From assembly GCA_017472375.1 (NCBI GenBank), contig JAFUQL010000346.1, positions 1 to 5,015 on the forward strand: DNA of 5,015 bases. Reading direction: 5' to 3'. The translations under genes were made by a program, and so were the position numbers. Under the pieces are notes generated by a model. It saw only the letters and a program-made list of their open reading frames with translations. It was not told the origin of the DNA and searched no databases. Source of the stretch: Oscillospiraceae bacterium. Lineage in GTDB: Bacteria; Bacillota; Clostridia; Oscillospirales; Ruminococcaceae. This document shows, in pieces, positions 4,382-5,015 of this stretch (positions are counted from its first letter, which is position 1; each line of letters begins with the position of its first letter).

Positions 4382-5015
4382 GTATCCTTAAAACCTCCTC
4401 CTTGACTCGAGTTGACCACGAAGCTGTCGGGGTTGCGGGAGAAGCGGGTCAGACCGCTGGGCCACACCTGGGTGGTCTCGCCAGTCACCACAAAGGCGCG
4501 CAGGTCGGCCTTGCGCATCACCTTCTTGCCGTTCTCCATGATGGGCAGATCCAGGAAGTCGATGACCTCCTGCGCGATGAAGCGCCGGGGCTCGGCCTCG
4601 ATGGTGGCCCGCAGGTCGGCCAGCTGTTCGGCGGTCATGTCGCTGCCGAACACCACGCCGTAGCCGCCCGCCTCGGCCACGTCCTTGACCACCAGCTTGT
4701 GCAGATTGGCCAGAACATAGGCTTTGTCCTCCTCGTAGAAGGGCAGGTAGGTGGGGGCATTGTTCAGGATGGGCTCCTCGCCCAGATAATAGCGGATCAT
4801 CTTGGGCACGAAGTAGTAGATGCCCTTGTCATCGGCCACGCCGTTGCCGGGGGCGTTCAGCAGAGCCACGTTGCCCGCGCGGTAGGCGCTTATGATGCCG
4901 GGAATGACGATGAGGCTCTCGGACAGGAAGGTGGTGGGGTCGAGGTACTCGTCGCTGATGCGGCGGTAGACACAGCCCACCCGCTGGGGGCCTTCGGAGC
5001 CGCGGTAGTACAGCA
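4363..5015 (-). CDS. Circularly permuted ATP-grasp protein (COG2308 type), C-terminal 217 residues
   Basis: Only the C-terminal part is present; the frame runs open through the window edge (first whole codon at 5013-5011). The family is a circularly permuted ATP-grasp ligase thought to join an amine to a carboxylate using ATP. The visible fragment carries its hallmarks: VYRRISDEYLDP, LLNAPGNGVADDKGIYYFVPKMIRYYLGEEP split over two helices, the glycine-rich EAGGYGVVFGSD nucleotide-binding loop, PRRFIAQEV, KADLRAFVV, and the terminal VVNSSQGGGFKDTWVL. These follow the expected order up to the TAA stop at 4363-4365. A GTG at 4978-4980 could be mistaken for a start, but conserved sequence (LYYRGSEGPQR) continues upstream of it and no ribosome binding site is seen there. 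Full-length relatives have about 470 residues. One oddity is PSGLTR where PGGLTR is usual. It is the first visible gene of the operon with alpha-E and transglutaminase; its promoter lies outside. Confidence 0.92.
   Translation of the reverse strand, partial: LYYRGSEGPQRVGCVYRRISDEYLDPTTFLSESLIVIPGIISAYRAGNVALLNAPGNGVADDKGIYYFVPKMIRYYLGEEPILNNAPTYLPFYEEDKAYVLANLHKLVVKDVAEAGGYGVVFGSDMTAEQLADLRATIEAEPRRFIAQEVIDFLDLPIMENGKKVMRKADLRAFVVTGETTQVWPSGLTRFSRNPDSFVVNSSQGGGFKDTWVLSR
4394..4403 (-). promoter_or_regulatory. Ribosome binding site of alpha-E gene, embedded in ATP-grasp coding sequence
   Basis: AAGGAGGAGG on the minus strand lies 12 bases before the alpha-E ATG. The same bases encode Gln-Gly-Gly-Gly of the conserved ATP-grasp motif SSQGGGFKDTWVL, using CAA GGA GGA GGT. 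The surrounding codons (AGT, CAA, GGA, GGA, TTT, ACA, GTA, TCT, CGT, TAA) are AT-richer than elsewhere in the window, where GC-ending codons dominate. This fits selection for the embedded start region. The spacing is slightly long; a closer AAGGAT (4384-4389) may contribute. Confidence 0.75.

Noticed and set aside
4978..4980. GTG as the start of the ATP-grasp gene
   Set aside because: The frame stays open upstream to the window edge with family-like sequence, and family members are more than twice as long as the visible fragment.
1..5015. tRNA, rRNA, CRISPR array, insertion sequence or attachment site
   Set aside because: No regularly spaced repeats, transposase-like protein, terminal inverted repeats or tRNA-like folds were recognised on reading; the only notable repeats are the terminator and leader hairpins listed.

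Overview
All six protein-coding genes lie on the minus strand and read from right to left. Base composition is GC-rich (roughly 60%, by eye). The start sites carry strong AGGAGG-type ribosome binding sites. The two promoters I can see have TTGACA/TTGCCA and TACAAT boxes. Together with the gene families, this suggests a GC-rich Bacillota, most likely a gut Oscillospiraceae/Ruminococcaceae-type organism (Faecalibacterium/Gemmiger/Subdoligranulum-like). The taxon is inference from style, not a match to a known genome.

Layout in transcription order. (1) 5015-2852 is an operon encoding the C-terminal part of a circularly permuted ATP-grasp protein (COG2308 type; its 5' end is outside the window), a stand-alone alpha-E protein (COG2307 type), and a transglutaminase-like cysteine enzyme (COG1305 type). 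The first two genes overlap by 19 bp and the third follows after a 21-bp gap. A strong hairpin terminator sits just after the last stop, possibly with a weaker second one behind it. (2) 2851-2633 is intergenic and holds the terminator(s), a promoter and a short leader hairpin. (3) 2632-762 is a two-gene operon joined by an ATGA stop/start overlap. It encodes two paralogous M14-type succinylglutamate desuccinylase/aspartoacylase family proteins. The first keeps the zinc and catalytic residues; the second has lost one zinc ligand and the catalytic glutamate but keeps the substrate-pocket motif. (4) 761-632 contains a terminator whose T-run runs directly into the -35 box of a near-consensus promoter, then a strong leader hairpin. 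(5) 631-1 is the N-terminal 210 codons of a MATE-family multidrug/metabolite exporter, cut by the window edge.

Functionally, the ATP-grasp/alpha-E/transglutaminase trio is a recognised but poorly understood bacterial association. It is thought to make or modify peptide-like amide bonds, and in other bacteria it is often found with the Anbu proteasome-like peptidase, which is not visible here. The next transcription unit encodes putative amide (N-acyl amino acid) hydrolases, and the one after it an exporter. That order permits a make/trim/export reading, but the terminators and separate promoters mean joint function is only a hypothesis. The most noteworthy observations are the active/degenerate M14 pair, the ribosome binding site embedded in the codons of the conserved SQGGG motif of the ATP-grasp gene, and the terminator-promoter-hairpin arrangement before the MATE gene.
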